Positions 53,441 through 63,872 of a stretch of 64,000 bases of DNA are shown here, in pieces (the stretch's first letter is position 1; the number at the start of each line of letters is the position of its first letter). The stretch is from Pseudomonadales bacterium (GTDB lineage: Bacteria; Pseudomonadota; Gammaproteobacteria; Pseudomonadales; Azotimanducaceae), in NCBI GenBank assembly GCA_022825925.1, contig JAJDVW010000163.1, positions 1-64,000 on the forward strand. Reading direction: 5' to 3'. Both the position numbers and the translations under genes were made by a program. Below the pieces are notes generated by a model. The model did not search any database. It saw only the letters and a program-made list of their open reading frames with translations, and was not told the origin of the DNA.

Positions 53441-54562
53441 CCGCTGAACGGATTCCGGGTGATCGAACTGGCGGGGATCGGACCCGGCCCATTCTGCGGG
53501 ATGATGCTCTCGGACATGGGCGCCGAGGTCATCCGCGTGGACCGGGTGAGCAACGCCGCCGCGCGGCCCCGCGACGTGCTGGCGCGCAATCGCCGCTCCG
53601 TCGCGGTCGACCTCAAGCAGCCCGACGGCGTCGAAGTCGTGCTCAAGCTCTGCGAGACGGCGGATGCCCTGTTCGAGGGCTTCCGGCCCGGCGTGACCGA
53701 ACGCCTCGGGCTCGGGCCCGAGGACTGCATGGCGCGCAACGAGCGCCTGGTGTACGGGCGCATGACGGGCTGGGGGCAGGAAGGACCCCTCGCCCAGGCC
53801 GCCGGCCACGACATCAACTACATCGGCCTGGCGGGCGCCCTGCACGCCATCGGCGAGAAGGGCCAGAAGCCCGTGCCGCCGCTCAACCTGATCGGCGACT
53901 TCGGCGGAGGCGGCATGCTGCTGGCGTTCGGCCTCGTGTGCGGGATGCTCGAGGCGCAGCGCTCCGGCAAGGGCCAGGTGATCGACGCGGCCATGGTGGA
54001 CGGCGCCGCGGCGCTCATGGCCATGTTCTTCTCGATGGGCGACCGCTTCAACGACAGCCGCGGCACGAACCTGCTCGACTCCGGCTCGCACTTCTACAAC
54101 ACCTACGAGACGAAGGACGGCGAGCACATCTGCATCGGCTCCATCGAGCCGCAGTTCTACCAGTTGCTCGTGGAGAAGTCGGGCGTCGACCCGAACCGGT
54201 TCGGACCGCAGATGGACACCGGCCAGTGGGACGACTTCAAGGACGAACTCGTGGAGGTCTTCAAGGCGCGCACCCGCGACGAATGGTGCGAGATCATGGA
54301 AGGGTCGGACGTGTGCTTCGCGCCCGTACTGTCGATCTTCGAAGCGCCGGACCACCCCCACAACAAGCACCGCGACACGTTCGTGGACGTCGAGGGCATC
54401 GTGCAGCCGGCGCCGGCGCCGCGCTTCAGCCGGACCGCCCCCGCGATCTCGCACGGCGCGCGCATTCCCGGAGAAGATTCCGCGGACGTGCTCGCCGACG
54501 CCGGTTTCAGCCAGGAGGACATCGAAGCACTGCGGGAGAAAAGCGTCATCCCCGTAGCCTGA
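53435..54562 (+). CDS. Alpha-methylacyl-CoA racemase (class III CoA-transferase family)
   Basis: The 375-residue protein belongs to the CaiB/BaiF family. GRMTGWGQEGPLAQAAGHDI (about residues 108-127) has the catalytic His pair seen in AMACR, and PPLNLIGDFGGGGMLLAFGL carries the Asp equivalent to MCR Asp156. The signature ARNRRSVAVDLKQPDG follows the start. It should invert the alpha-methyl centre of branched acyl-CoA or exchange CoA. The following hypothetical and propionyl-CoA-synthetase-like genes on the same strand suggest branched or propionyl-CoA metabolism. The start is ATG 53435 with a GGGGGAAG seven bases upstream. Confidence 0.85.
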   Translation: MGPLNGFRVIELAGIGPGPFCGMMLSDMGAEVIRVDRVSNAAARPRDVLARNRRSVAVDLKQPDGVEVVLKLCETADALFEGFRPGVTERLGLGPEDCMARNERLVYGRMTGWGQEGPLAQAAGHDINYIGLAGALHAIGEKGQKPVPPLNLIGDFGGGGMLLAFGLVCGMLEAQRSGKGQVIDAAMVDGAAALMAMFFSMGDRFNDSRGTNLLDSGSHFYNTYETKDGEHICIGSIEPQFYQLLVEKSGVDPNRFGPQMDTGQWDDFKDELVEVFKARTRDEWCEIMEGSDVCFAPVLSIFEAPDHPHNKHRDTFVDVEGIVQPAPAPRFSRTAPAISHGARIPGEDSADVLADAGFSQEDIEALREKSVIPVA

Positions 54563-54660
54563 GCGCAAGACGCTCCCGGGTGTTTCTCGTCGCGCCCGGG
54601 CAAGAACGACGCCCCCGGCCGGGGAAGGAGGCCGGCGGCAGGCGAGAGAGGGAAAGCGCC

Positions 54661-55251
54661 ATGAGCGTGGAGTATCTGGACTCGCCCGGCTTCCATGGCT
54701 TTCGGGTGCGTCGACAGATCGACAACCGGACCTACCAGGAGTACTTCTCCCTGAAGGAGGGCGGCCGGCGCATGCGCGGGGCCGCGCGCACCCGGGTGCG
54801 CCGCGCGGCCGAGGCGCGGGACGCGGAACTCGCGTCGTCCCAGCGCGATGCCCGGGAGCGCGCCGCCAGGGAGGTGCACTTCGACGACCGGGGCCGCGTA
54901 CGCGGCATCCTCTACCGCAGGAAGAAGGAGAAGAACGGCCGGACCACGCCGCTCTTCCAGATCGGCATCCACTCGGCGCGGGAAGACCGGCTCGTCAACA
55001 CCACCGTCTCGATCTGGTCGCACGGCCTGGACGAAGCCTGGCGCCGTGCCGTCGACTTCTACGCGGGGCACAAGCGGATTCCCAGGCACTCGTCGGCCTA
55101 TCGGCGGCTGCTCGCCGCGAAACCGGACTACCCGGAACTCGCCGAACGCTACGGGCCCGTGCGTTCGCGCCATCGGCCGGTATCCGCCTCCGGCGCCGGC
55201 GCCACGCCACGCCCACCCGTGCGCGCCGGGGTCAAGACGTCCGCGGGATGA
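54661..55251 (+). CDS. Basic protein with AP2-like DNA-binding repeats, unknown function
   Basis: The 196-residue protein opens MSVEYLDSPGFHGFRVRRQI and contains two similar parts: FHGFRVRRQIDNRTYQEYF and, later, TTPLFQIGIHSARE followed by STHGxDEAWRRAVDF-like text (actual SIWSHGLDEAWRRAVDFYAG). The pattern of beta strands with Arg and Trp/Phe plus a C-terminal helix resembles AP2-type DNA-binding domains, but the match is weak. The product is basic. Its stop overlaps the next ATG as ATGA, coupling it to the acyl-CoA synthetase gene, an odd pairing for a DNA-binding protein. Confidence 0.55.
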   Translation: MSVEYLDSPGFHGFRVRRQIDNRTYQEYFSLKEGGRRMRGAARTRVRRAAEARDAELASSQRDARERAAREVHFDDRGRVRGILYRRKKEKNGRTTPLFQIGIHSAREDRLVNTTVSIWSHGLDEAWRRAVDFYAGHKRIPRHSSAYRRLLAAKPDYPELAERYGPVRSRHRPVSASGAGATPRPPVRAGVKTSAG

Positions 55252-57152
55252 ACCGTTACGCCGAGGAGTACCGGCGCTCGCTGGACGCACCGGAGGACTT
55301 CTGGCGCGAGCAGGCCCGGGAGATCGACTGGTTCGAGTTCCCGACGACGATCCTGGACCGCGACGCGAACGGCGCCTGGCGCTGGTTCCGCGGCGGCAAG
55401 CTCAACACCGCCTGGCTCGCGCTCGACCGCCACGTCGCCGCGGGCCGGGGCGACGCCGTGGCGCTCATCCACGACTCGCCGGCGACCGGCCAGGCAACGA
55501 AGTTCACGTACTCCGAGTTGACGGACCGCGTGGCCCGGGTGGCCGGCGGGCTCGCCCGCCTCGGCGTCGGCGAGGGCGACCGGGTGGTCGTCTACATGCC
55601 GATGGTCCCCGAGGCCGTCATGGCGATGCTCGCCTGCGCGCGCCTCGGCGCGGTGCACTCGGTCGTGTTCGGAGGGTTCGCCGCACGCGAACTCGCCGCG
55701 CGCATCGACGACGCCGAACCGAAACTCGTGCTCTCGGCGTCCTGCGGCATCGAGTTCGACCGCGTGATTCCCTACAAGCCGCTCCTCGACGACGCACTCG
55801 CACTCGCGACCCACCAGCCCGACCGCTGCGTGATCCTGCAGCGCCCCCAGGCGGCGGCCGAGCTTGTGCCCCAACGGGACCTCGACTGGGTCGAGTGGGA
55901 AACCGCGAGCGCACCGGCCGACGCCGTGCCCGTGGACGCGACGGACCCTCTCTACATCCTGTACACCTCCGGGACGACCGGGAAACCCAAGGGCGTCCTG
56001 CGCGACAACGGCGGGCACGCGGTCGCGCTCCACTACACGATGAACGCCGTCTACGGCATCGACGCGGGCGACGTCTTCTGGGCCGCCTCGGACGTGGGCT
56101 GGGTCGTCGGGCACTCGTACATCGCGTACGCGCCCCTCTTCAAGGGCTGCACGAGCATCCTCTACGAGGGCAAGCCGGTCCGGACGCCGGATGCCGGGGC
56201 CTTCTGGCGCGTCATCGCCGAGCACCGCGTGAAGTCGTTCTTCGTCGCCCCCACCGCGTTCCGGGCCATCAAGAAGGAGGACCCGGACGCCCGTCTCAAG
56301 GATGCGTACGACACGAGTTGCCTCGAGTACCTCTTCGTGGCCGGGGAGCGTCTCGACCCGCCCACCTATCACTGGCTGCGCGACACCCTGCCCGGCATCC
56401 CCGTCATCGATCACTGGTGGCAGACGGAGACCGGCTGGGCGATCTGCGCGAACATGGCCGGATACGACCTGCACGAGACCCGCGCCGGCAGCCCGAGCTT
56501 CCCCGTGCCCGGGTACGACCTGCGCATCCTCGACGACGCCGGCCGGGAACTCCCCGCCGGCGAGGAGGGCAACGTCGTGGTGGCCGAGCCGCTGCCGCCC
56601 GGCTGTTTCCCGACGGTCTGGGGCGACCACGAGCGCTTCGTCGAGGCGTACTTCCGCCAGTACCCGGGGTACTACCTGACCGGGGACGGCGGGTACCGGG
56701 ACGCGGACGGGTACGTCTACATCATGGGACGCGTCGACGACGTCATGAACGTGGCGGGGCACCGGCTGTCCACGGGCCAGATGGAAGAGATCGTCGCCGA
56801 CCACCCGGCGGTGGCGGAATGCGCCGTCGTGGGCGTCCGCGACGAGGAGAAGGGGCAGGTGCCCCTCGGACTGCTGCTGCTGAAGGACGGCGTGAACCTC
56901 GACGCCGTCACCCTCGAGCGCGAACTCGTGCAGATGGTCCGGCAGGGCGTCGGGCCGTTCGCCAACTTCCGGCGCGCGCTCGTCGTTCCGCGGTTGCCGA
57001 AGACGCGCTCCGGCAAGATCCTGCGGCAGGTGCTCCGCAAGATGATCGACGGCGAGCCGTACGTCACCCCTTCGACCATCGACGACCCCGCCATCCTCTC
57101 CGAGATCGAGGCGGTGCTGGTGGGCGCCGGGGTGATGACCGGCTCCTCTTGA
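55248..57152 (+). CDS. prpE: Propionyl-CoA synthetase-like acyl-CoA ligase
   Basis: The 634-residue enzyme has the adenylation motif YTSGTTGKPKGV (239-250) and the late WWQTETGWAICANMAG block. The catalytic Lys590 in KTRSGKILRQVL is in the expected place. The N terminus (NRYAEEYRRSLDAPEDFWRE) and length match PrpE/AcsA-type enzymes that activate propionate or acetate to CoA esters with ATP. It overlaps the upstream gene by four bases. The AMACR two genes upstream supports a role in branched-chain or propionyl-CoA use. The choice between propionate and a related acid is not settled. Confidence 0.8.
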   Translation: MNRYAEEYRRSLDAPEDFWREQAREIDWFEFPTTILDRDANGAWRWFRGGKLNTAWLALDRHVAAGRGDAVALIHDSPATGQATKFTYSELTDRVARVAGGLARLGVGEGDRVVVYMPMVPEAVMAMLACARLGAVHSVVFGGFAARELAARIDDAEPKLVLSASCGIEFDRVIPYKPLLDDALALATHQPDRCVILQRPQAAAELVPQRDLDWVEWETASAPADAVPVDATDPLYILYTSGTTGKPKGVLRDNGGHAVALHYTMNAVYGIDAGDVFWAASDVGWVVGHSYIAYAPLFKGCTSILYEGKPVRTPDAGAFWRVIAEHRVKSFFVAPTAFRAIKKEDPDARLKDAYDTSCLEYLFVAGERLDPPTYHWLRDTLPGIPVIDHWWQTETGWAICANMAGYDLHETRAGSPSFPVPGYDLRILDDAGRELPAGEEGNVVVAEPLPPGCFPTVWGDHERFVEAYFRQYPGYYLTGDGGYRDADGYVYIMGRVDDVMNVAGHRLSTGQMEEIVADHPAVAECAVVGVRDEEKGQVPLGLLLLKDGVNLDAVTLERELVQMVRQGVGPFANFRRALVVPRLPKTRSGKILRQVLRKMIDGEPYVTPSTIDDPAILSEIEAVLVGAGVMTGSS

Positions 57153-57226
57153 CCGCTGCCACGCCGCTCCGGGGCCGCGGACCCGGGGAGTATGATCCGG
57201 CCACCGCAAACCCACGGTGCGTGGAC

Positions 57227-58429
57227 ATGCCGCAGCGACTATTCGACTACCTCCGCTGGTTCCCGCGGACGCTGGTGCGCCAGTTCCTCGACTACCGCTG
57301 CATGCACAGCGCGGCGGCGCTGACCTTCACGACGCTCCTCGCCCTGGTCCCGGTGATGACCGTGACCTACGTGTTCCTGTCCGCCTTCCCGGAGCTGTCC
57401 GTACTCGGCAAGAGCGTCGAGGGGTTCGTGTTCGAGAACTTCGTGCCCGACGCCGGCGCCGCGGTGGCCCGGCAGCTCTCGGAGTTCTCCGCGCAGGCCG
57501 CCGAACTCGGCGTGCTGAGTTTCGCCATGGTGCTGGTGACGGCCCTGCTGGCCCTGTTCAGCATCGAGGAGGTGTTCAACGTCATCTGGCGGCTCCCCGC
57601 GCCGCGGACCGGCCTGCAGCGGCTGCTCGTCTACTGGGGCGTCCTGAGCTTCGGTCCGCCGCTCCTGATCGGGGCGCTCCTCGCGACGTCGTACCTGTAC
57701 GCGCTGCCCCTGGTCACGGACCTCGACACCATGGGCGTACGCGAGTTCGTGATCGCGATGCTGCCGACGCTGGCGATCACGGCGACCTTCACGCTCCTTT
57801 ATTTCGCCGTGCCGAACACGCCCGTGCCTTTCCTGCACGCCCTGCTCGGCGGCGTGCTGACGATGCTGCTCTTCGAGGCCGCGCGGTGGCTGTTCGCGCA
57901 GTTCGTCGTGCAGTCGGTGACCGCGGTGGTGTACGGGACCTTCGCGGCCGTCCCGTTCTTCCTGATCTGGTTGTACCTCGTCTGGTCCATGGTGCTGGCG
58001 GGCGCCGTGTTCGTCCGCACCCTGTCGCTGCCCGCGGAGCATGTGGCTCCCAGCGGTCAACCGCGCGTCCTCCAGTGCGCGCGCGTACTCGCGATGCTGA
58101 ACGAGGCCCACATGGAGGGCGCGCCGGTGAACCCGGACACCCTCGTGGAGAACGCCGGGCTGCGCCCGGGAGACCGCCAGGACATCTTCGAGGTGCTCGA
58201 GCGCGAGAAGCTCCTGCGCCGGACCGACGACGGGCTCCTGACGCTCGGGCGCAGCCTGAAGACCGTGACGCTGTGGGACCTCTACCGGAATCTCCCCGAA
58301 GCCCTCGACCCCGCCGCCCTGGAACCGGCACCGGGCCTCGAGACCGTCGTCGGCCGCCTGCGCGAGTTCGCCGAGTCCGGGACGCGCCAACTGGACGTGA
58401 GCCTCGATGGCCTGCTGTCGCGGAGCTAG
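57227..58429 (+). CDS. YihY-family inner-membrane protein (UPF0761)
   Basis: The 400-residue protein starts at ATG 57227 (GTG 57221 is also in frame). It has about six membrane segments. The RbnH/YihY signature region is present as AALTFTTLLALVPVMTVTYV, then FNVIWRLPAPRT, and a later VYGTFAAVPFFLIWLYLVWS. The C-terminal part after residue 280 is soluble and resembles a winged helix (EAHMEGAPVNPDTLVENAGL). YihY proteins were once called RNase BN, a role now assigned elsewhere. TATGAT at 57191-57196 may be its -10. The function is not known. Confidence 0.82.
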   Translation: MPQRLFDYLRWFPRTLVRQFLDYRCMHSAAALTFTTLLALVPVMTVTYVFLSAFPELSVLGKSVEGFVFENFVPDAGAAVARQLSEFSAQAAELGVLSFAMVLVTALLALFSIEEVFNVIWRLPAPRTGLQRLLVYWGVLSFGPPLLIGALLATSYLYALPLVTDLDTMGVREFVIAMLPTLAITATFTLLYFAVPNTPVPFLHALLGGVLTMLLFEAARWLFAQFVVQSVTAVVYGTFAAVPFFLIWLYLVWSMVLAGAVFVRTLSLPAEHVAPSGQPRVLQCARVLAMLNEAHMEGAPVNPDTLVENAGLRPGDRQDIFEVLEREKLLRRTDDGLLTLGRSLKTVTLWDLYRNLPEALDPAALEPAPGLETVVGRLREFAESGTRQLDVSLDGLLSRS

Positions 58430-58430
58430 C

Positions 58431-58934
58431 GTGTTCGCCGCCCGCGCCGCGTGGCTCGCGCTGACCGGCCTGGTGGCCGCCTGCTCCGCCGGCTCGACGC
58501 CGCTCGCGGATGGGACCCGCGCGGACTGGTCGCACTGGCGGGGCCGCCCCATCGTGCTGAATTACTGGGCCGAATGGTGCGCGCCGTGCCGCCACGAGAT
58601 CCCGGAACTGAACGCGCTGCACCGGGAACGGGCCGAGACCGGCACGGTGGTGCTCGGCGTCAACTACGACGGCATCACCGGGGACCGCCTCACCGCGCTC
58701 TTGGACCGCATGGGCATCGAGTTTCCCGTCCTGGTCGACGATCCCATGCACCGCTGGGACTACGCCAGGCCCGAAGTGCTGCCCACGACGGTGATCGTGG
58801 GGCGGGACGGAGCCGTGCAGGAGATACTCGTCGGACCGCAGACCCGGGACAGCATCCGGGCGGTCCTGGAAGGCGATGGACCGGACTCCCGACTCCCGGA
58901 TTCACCGCCGGACACGCGCGGCGAGCGCGTATAG
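58431..58934 (+). CDS. TlpA-like thioredoxin-fold lipoprotein
   Basis: From GTG 58431 the protein has 167 residues and begins FAARAAWLALTGLVAACSAG, a lipoprotein signal with a lipobox VAAC at Cys18. A GGAG five bases upstream supports this start over an ATG at 58407 inside the preceding gene. The mature part has the thioredoxin motif WCAPC in NYWAEWCAPCRHEIPELN and the cis-Pro region VLPTTVIVGRDG. It should act as a membrane-tethered thiol oxidoreductase in the periplasm, reducing partner proteins. It lies tail to tail with proS, eight bases apart. Confidence 0.82.
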   Translation: MFAARAAWLALTGLVAACSAGSTPLADGTRADWSHWRGRPIVLNYWAEWCAPCRHEIPELNALHRERAETGTVVLGVNYDGITGDRLTALLDRMGIEFPVLVDDPMHRWDYARPEVLPTTVIVGRDGAVQEILVGPQTRDSIRAVLEGDGPDSRLPDSPPDTRGERV

Positions 58935-58942
58935 ATCGCCCC

Positions 58943-60646
58943 CTACGGAAGCTCGCCCGAACCGATCCGCTCAATCGCCTCCTCGATGGGCACCCGGCTG
59001 CTCTCGCTCTCCGCCCGGCGCCGCACCTCGACGACGCCGTCCCGGAGGCCTCGCGCCCCGACCGTGACCCGATGCGGGATGCCGATCAGGTCGGCATCCG
59101 CGAACTTGACGCCAGGGCGCTCGCCGCGGTCGTCGAGCAGAACGTCGAGGCCCGCGGCGACGCCGGCGTCGTGGACCGCGTCCGCGACCCGTCGCACATC
59201 CTCGGAGCGCCCGTAGTCGAGCGCCACGACATGCAGGTCGAACGGCGCGACGGCGGACGGCCACACGATCCCGTCCGCGTCGTGACACTGCTCCACGATC
59301 GCCGCCACGAGCCTCGAGACGCCCATGCCGTAGCAGCCCATGATGAGCGAGACCTCTCCGCCGGACCCGTCCTGCAGCGCGAGCTGCATGGCGTCCGAGT
59401 ACTTGGTGCCGAGCTTGAAGATGTGGCCGACCTCGATGCCCCGCGCGAACGCGAGCGCGCCTTGGCCGTCCGGAGACCGGTCGCCCGCGACAACGTTCCG
59501 CACATCGACCGTCTCGGCCGTCGCATCCCGGTCCCAGTTCGCGCCGGTGAGATGCACGTCGTCCGCGTTGGCCCCGCAGACGAAGTTGACCAGGGTCGCG
59601 GCGGACTCGTCCGCGTAGACGGGCAGCCCAAGGTCCACCGGTCCGATCGAGCCGACGGAACAGCCGACCGCGGCCTCGACCTCGGCGTCGGAAGCGAACG
59701 TCACCGGCGCGGCGACCGCGTCCAGCCGGCTGGCCTTCGTCTCGTTCAACTCGTGGTCGCCGCGCAGCACGAGTGCGACGAGCGGCTGCTCCGAACCGCG
59801 CACGATGAGCGTCTTCACGCAGCGCGCCGGCTCCAGGCCCAGGAAATCGGAGACCTCCGCGATCGTGCGGAGGCCCGGCGTGGCCACGCGTTCGAGCGCC
59901 TGCGGGGCACCCTGCTCGCGTTCCGGCGGCAAGGCCCGCGCCTTCTCGACGTTGGCCGCGTAGTCGCCGTCCGGGCAGTACGCGATGAGGTCTTCCCCCG
60001 ACTCCGCCAACACCTGGAACTCGTGCGACTCGCTGTCCCCGATGTTGCCCGCGTCCGCCTCCACGGCCCGGTACTCGAGACCGATGCGCTCGAGGATCGC
60101 CGCGTACGCGTCGTGCATGTCGCGGTAGGTCTTCTCGAACGACTCGTCCGTCAGGTGGAACGAGTAGCCGTCCTTCATCAGGAACTCGCGGGCGCGCAGC
60201 AGGCCGAAGCGCGGGCGAATCTCGTCACGGAACTTCGTCTGGATCTGGTACAGGTTGACCGGCACGTCGTGGTAGCTGTCGACCACCCGCCTGACGAGAT
60301 CCGTCACGACCTCCTCGTGCGTCGGGCTCATCGCGTAGTCGCGCTCGTGCCGGTCCTGCATGCGCAGCAGTTCCGGACCCATCACGTCCCAGCGGCCGCT
60401 CTCGCGCCAGAGTTCCGCCGGCTGCACCACCGGCATCTGGACCTCCCGCGCCCCCCGCGCGTCGAGTTCCTCCCGGATGATCGCCTCCACTCTGCGCAGC
60501 ACGCGCAACCCGAGCGGCAGCCACGTATACAGTCCGCTCGCGAGCTGCCGGATGCACCCGGCCCGCAGCAGCAGCACGTGGCTCGGGATCTCCGCCTCGG
60601 CCGGGCTCTCCCTGAGCGTGGGTATGAGGGTCTCGGTGGCGCGCAT
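58943..60646 (-). CDS. proS: Prolyl-tRNA synthetase
   Basis: The 567-residue enzyme is the bacterial-type ProRS. The start MRATETLIPTLRESPAEAEI and the class II motifs LLLRAGCIRQLASGLYTWLP, then TKFRDEIRPRFGLLRAREFL, are intact. The middle insert (about 225-400, with SDFLGLEPARCVKTLIV) is the INS/YbaK-like editing domain that removes mischarged alanine. The C-terminal anticodon-binding domain ends RRAESESSRVPIEEAIERIG. ATG 60646 is the conserved start. It is divergent from fmdB and tail to tail with the thioredoxin-like gene. Confidence 0.95.
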   Translation of the reverse strand: MRATETLIPTLRESPAEAEIPSHVLLLRAGCIRQLASGLYTWLPLGLRVLRRVEAIIREELDARGAREVQMPVVQPAELWRESGRWDVMGPELLRMQDRHERDYAMSPTHEEVVTDLVRRVVDSYHDVPVNLYQIQTKFRDEIRPRFGLLRAREFLMKDGYSFHLTDESFEKTYRDMHDAYAAILERIGLEYRAVEADAGNIGDSESHEFQVLAESGEDLIAYCPDGDYAANVEKARALPPEREQGAPQALERVATPGLRTIAEVSDFLGLEPARCVKTLIVRGSEQPLVALVLRGDHELNETKASRLDAVAAPVTFASDAEVEAAVGCSVGSIGPVDLGLPVYADESAATLVNFVCGANADDVHLTGANWDRDATAETVDVRNVVAGDRSPDGQGALAFARGIEVGHIFKLGTKYSDAMQLALQDGSGGEVSLIMGCYGMGVSRLVAAIVEQCHDADGIVWPSAVAPFDLHVVALDYGRSEDVRRVADAVHDAGVAAGLDVLLDDRGERPGVKFADADLIGIPHRVTVGARGLRDGVVEVRRRAESESSRVPIEEAIERIGSGELP

Positions 60647-60803
60647 CGACTGTGTGGACCTCGGGCAAAGCGCAAAGGATAACCGCCACGCCGCCTCCCC
60701 GGAGCTAGGCCCACAGCGCCCGGGGACTGCCCGCCAGGCGCAATCGCGCGTGTTTTCGGCCGCCCGATTGATTATCCTTCCGCGCTTGCTTTGGAACCGC
60801 ACT

Positions 60804-60839
60804 GGAAGGCGGGGAAGGCGGGGAAGGCGGGGAAGGCGG
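60804..60839 (+). repeat. Four tandem GGAAGGCGG units before fmdB
   Basis: Four identical 9-bp copies occupy 60804-60839 and end five bases before the GTG at 60845, so each copy could act as a Shine-Dalgarno element. The unit length keeps the frame of a longer version from TTG 60791. Confidence 0.7.
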
Positions 60840-60844
60840 GAATA

Positions 60845-61222
60845 GTGCCGATCTACGAATACGCGTGCAAGGCCTGCGGGCACGAGTTCGAGACCTTGCA
60901 GAAGATCAGCGAGCCTCCGCTCGTGGACTGCCCGGCCTGCGGCGCGGCGGAGCTCCGCAAGAAAGTCTCGGCGGCCCGGTTCCGGCTGAAGGGCGGGGGC
61001 TGGTACGAGACGGACTTCAAGTCGGGCGACAAGAAGAACGTCGTCGGCGACGGGTCCCGCGACTCCCGCGAAGGCTCCCGCGAAGGAAAGGAAAGCGGCA
61101 AGGAATCCTCCGGCGCGGACTCGAATGGAGAAAAGGCTTCTTCCGCGGCAAGCGGCGACGCCAAAACGTCGAACGGCAAGGGCACCAAGGCCGCGGACGG
61201 CGCCTCGACCGCTTCCGGCTAG
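60845..61222 (+). CDS. FmdB-family zinc-ribbon protein
   Basis: The 125-residue protein begins PIYEYACKACGHEFETLQKI and continues DCPACGAAEL, the CxxC-CxxC zinc ribbon of the FmdB family. GGGWYETDFK is the second conserved block. The last half is low-complexity and rich in Ser, Lys, Glu and Gly (KESGKESSGADSNGEKASSA), probably disordered. The GTG at 60845 directly follows the 9-bp repeats. FmdB is usually upstream of aspS in gammaproteobacteria. Its function is unknown; the zinc site is visible. Confidence 0.85.
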   Translation: MPIYEYACKACGHEFETLQKISEPPLVDCPACGAAELRKKVSAARFRLKGGGWYETDFKSGDKKNVVGDGSRDSREGSREGKESGKESSGADSNGEKASSAASGDAKTSNGKGTKAADGASTASG

Positions 61223-61351
61223 GCGCCTCCAACGCTGCCAACCGGACGCGGCGCCCGCGGCGACACGTTCGAGTTGCCGCCGCAACGCGCGGCGCGGACC
61301 CTGACCCATTCGTTTACGGCACGACCGCCCAGAGGAGTTTCAGACGTGGCC

Positions 61352-63112
61352 ATGCGCACCCATCATTGCGCCGAACTCACCGCGGCCGACGTCGGCGAGC
61401 GCGTGGAACTCAACGGCTGGGTCCACCGCCGGCGCGACCACGGCGGCGTGATCTTCCTCGACCTTCGCGACCACACCGGGATCGTGCAGGTCGTCTACGA
61501 TCCCGACGAGCCCGAGAGCTTCGCGACCGCCGACCGCGTCCGCAACGAGTACGTGCTGCGCGCCTCCGGCCGCGTGCGGCCACGGCCGGAGGGCATGGTC
61601 AATCCGGACCTCGCGACCGGCGAGATCGAGGTGCTCGGAGCGACCCTGGAGATCCTGAACGCCGCGGAAACGCCGCCGTTCCAGCTCGACGAGTACTCCA
61701 CCGCCGGCGAGGACATCCGGCTGCGCTACCGGTACCTGGACCTGCGGCGTCCGGAGATGCAGGAGCGCCTCCGGCTGCGGGCGCGCATCACGAGCCACGT
61801 GCGCCGATACCTCGAGGACGCCGGCTACCTCGAGGTCGAGACTCCGACGCTGACTCGCGCGACACCGGAGGGAGCGCGCGACTACCTCGTGCCGAGCCGC
61901 ACGCAACCCGGGTCGTTCTTCGCGCTGCCCCAGTCCCCCCAGATCTTCAAGCAGCTCCTGATGATGTCGGGCTTCGACCGCTACTACCAGATCGCCCGCT
62001 GCTACCGGGACGAGGACCTGCGCGCCGACCGCCAGCCCGAGTTCACGCAGATCGACGTCGAGGCCGCCTTCGTCACCGAGTCCGACGTCATGGCGCTCAC
62101 CGAGGGCATGCTGCGTTCGCTCTTCGACAAGGTTCTCGACGTCTCCCTTCCGGAGTTTCCGGTACTCACCTGGGCAGAGGCCGTACGGCGTTTCGGCAGC
62201 GACAAGCCGGACCTGCGCAACCCGCTGGAACTGGTCGATATCGCCGACCTCATGGTCGAGGTCGACTTCGACGTGTTCCGCCGACCCGCCAACGACGCGC
62301 GCGGCCGCGTGGCCGCGTTGAAGGCGCCGGGCGCGGCGGGCGTGCTGTCCCGCAAGGCCATCGACGACTACCAGGACTTCGTCGGCGGGTACGGCGCCCG
62401 CGGGCTCGCCTACATCAAGGTGAACGACCGCGCCGCGGGCGTCTCCGGCCTGCAGTCGCCGATCCTCAAGTTCCTCGGCGCGGACGTCGTGGAGCAGGTG
62501 CTCGAACGCACCGACGCGGTCGACGGCGACCTGGTCTTCTTCGGCGCCGACCACGAACGCGTCGTGGGCGACGCGCTCGGCAACCTGCGCCTCCGCCTCG
62601 GGGCGGACCTCGGACTCGTCGAAGACCGCTGGGCGCCGCTGTGGGTGACCGACTGGCCCGTGTTCGACGAGGGGCGCGACGGCACGCTGACGCCGGCGCA
62701 CCACCCCTTCACGATGCCGCGCTCCGCCGACGAGATGCAAACGGACCCCGCCCGGGCGCTCGCGAAGGCGTATGATGTGGTGCTGAACGGAGTCGAACTC
62801 GGCGGCGGCTCGATCCGGATCCACGACATCGCGACGCAGCGGAAAGTGTTCGAAACGCTGAACATCGGCCAGGAGGCGGAAGTCAAGTTCGGCCACCTGC
62901 TCGATGCGCTGAGGTACGGCTGTCCCCCCCACGGCGGCATCGCCCTCGGACTCGACCGCCTCACCATGCTCATGGCGGACACCGAAGCGATTCGGGACGT
63001 GATCGCCTTTCCCAAGACGCAGACCGCCTTCTGCCACCTGACGGCGGCGCCCGCCCCGGTGGACGCCCACCAGTTGCGGGACCTGCACATCCGCGTGACC
63101 AAGGCCGGGTAG
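61352..63112 (+). CDS. aspS: Aspartyl-tRNA synthetase
   Basis: The 586-residue enzyme begins [20 protein letters not shown]. The OB-fold block [20 protein letters not shown] follows, then the class II motifs [20 protein letters not shown] and [20 protein letters not shown], and a bacterial GAD insert (about 290-420). [20 protein letters not shown] near the end is motif 3. ATG 61352 is the conserved start; GTG 61346 sits eight bases after AGAGGAG and is also possible. It heads the aspS-yebC-ruvC set, a core translation and recombination operon. Confidence 0.95.
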   Translation: MRTHHCAELTAADVGERVELNGWVHRRRDHGGVIFLDLRDHTGIVQVVYDPDEPESFATADRVRNEYVLRASGRVRPRPEGMVNPDLATGEIEVLGATLEILNAAETPPFQLDEYSTAGEDIRLRYRYLDLRRPEMQERLRLRARITSHVRRYLEDAGYLEVETPTLTRATPEGARDYLVPSRTQPGSFFALPQSPQIFKQLLMMSGFDRYYQIARCYRDEDLRADRQPEFTQIDVEAAFVTESDVMALTEGMLRSLFDKVLDVSLPEFPVLTWAEAVRRFGSDKPDLRNPLELVDIADLMVEVDFDVFRRPANDARGRVAALKAPGAAGVLSRKAIDDYQDFVGGYGARGLAYIKVNDRAAGVSGLQSPILKFLGADVVEQVLERTDAVDGDLVFFGADHERVVGDALGNLRLRLGADLGLVEDRWAPLWVTDWPVFDEGRDGTLTPAHHPFTMPRSADEMQTDPARALAKAYDVVLNGVELGGGSIRIHDIATQRKVFETLNIGQEAEVKFGHLLDALRYGCPPHGGIALGLDRLTMLMADTEAIRDVIAFPKTQTAFCHLTAAPAPVDAHQLRDLHIRVTKAG

Positions 63113-63116
63113 GAAC

Positions 63117-63871
<755 letters not shown>

Positions 63872-63872
<1 letters not shown>

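Noticed and set aside
54848-57215. Long open frames overlapping prpE on both strands
   Set aside because: The plus-strand one is only the upstream extension of the YihY frame; the minus-strand one is antisense to prpE. Neither resembles a protein family.
57239-58552. A 437-codon minus-strand open frame
   Set aside because: It is antisense to the YihY gene and rich in His, Gln and Arg without motifs.
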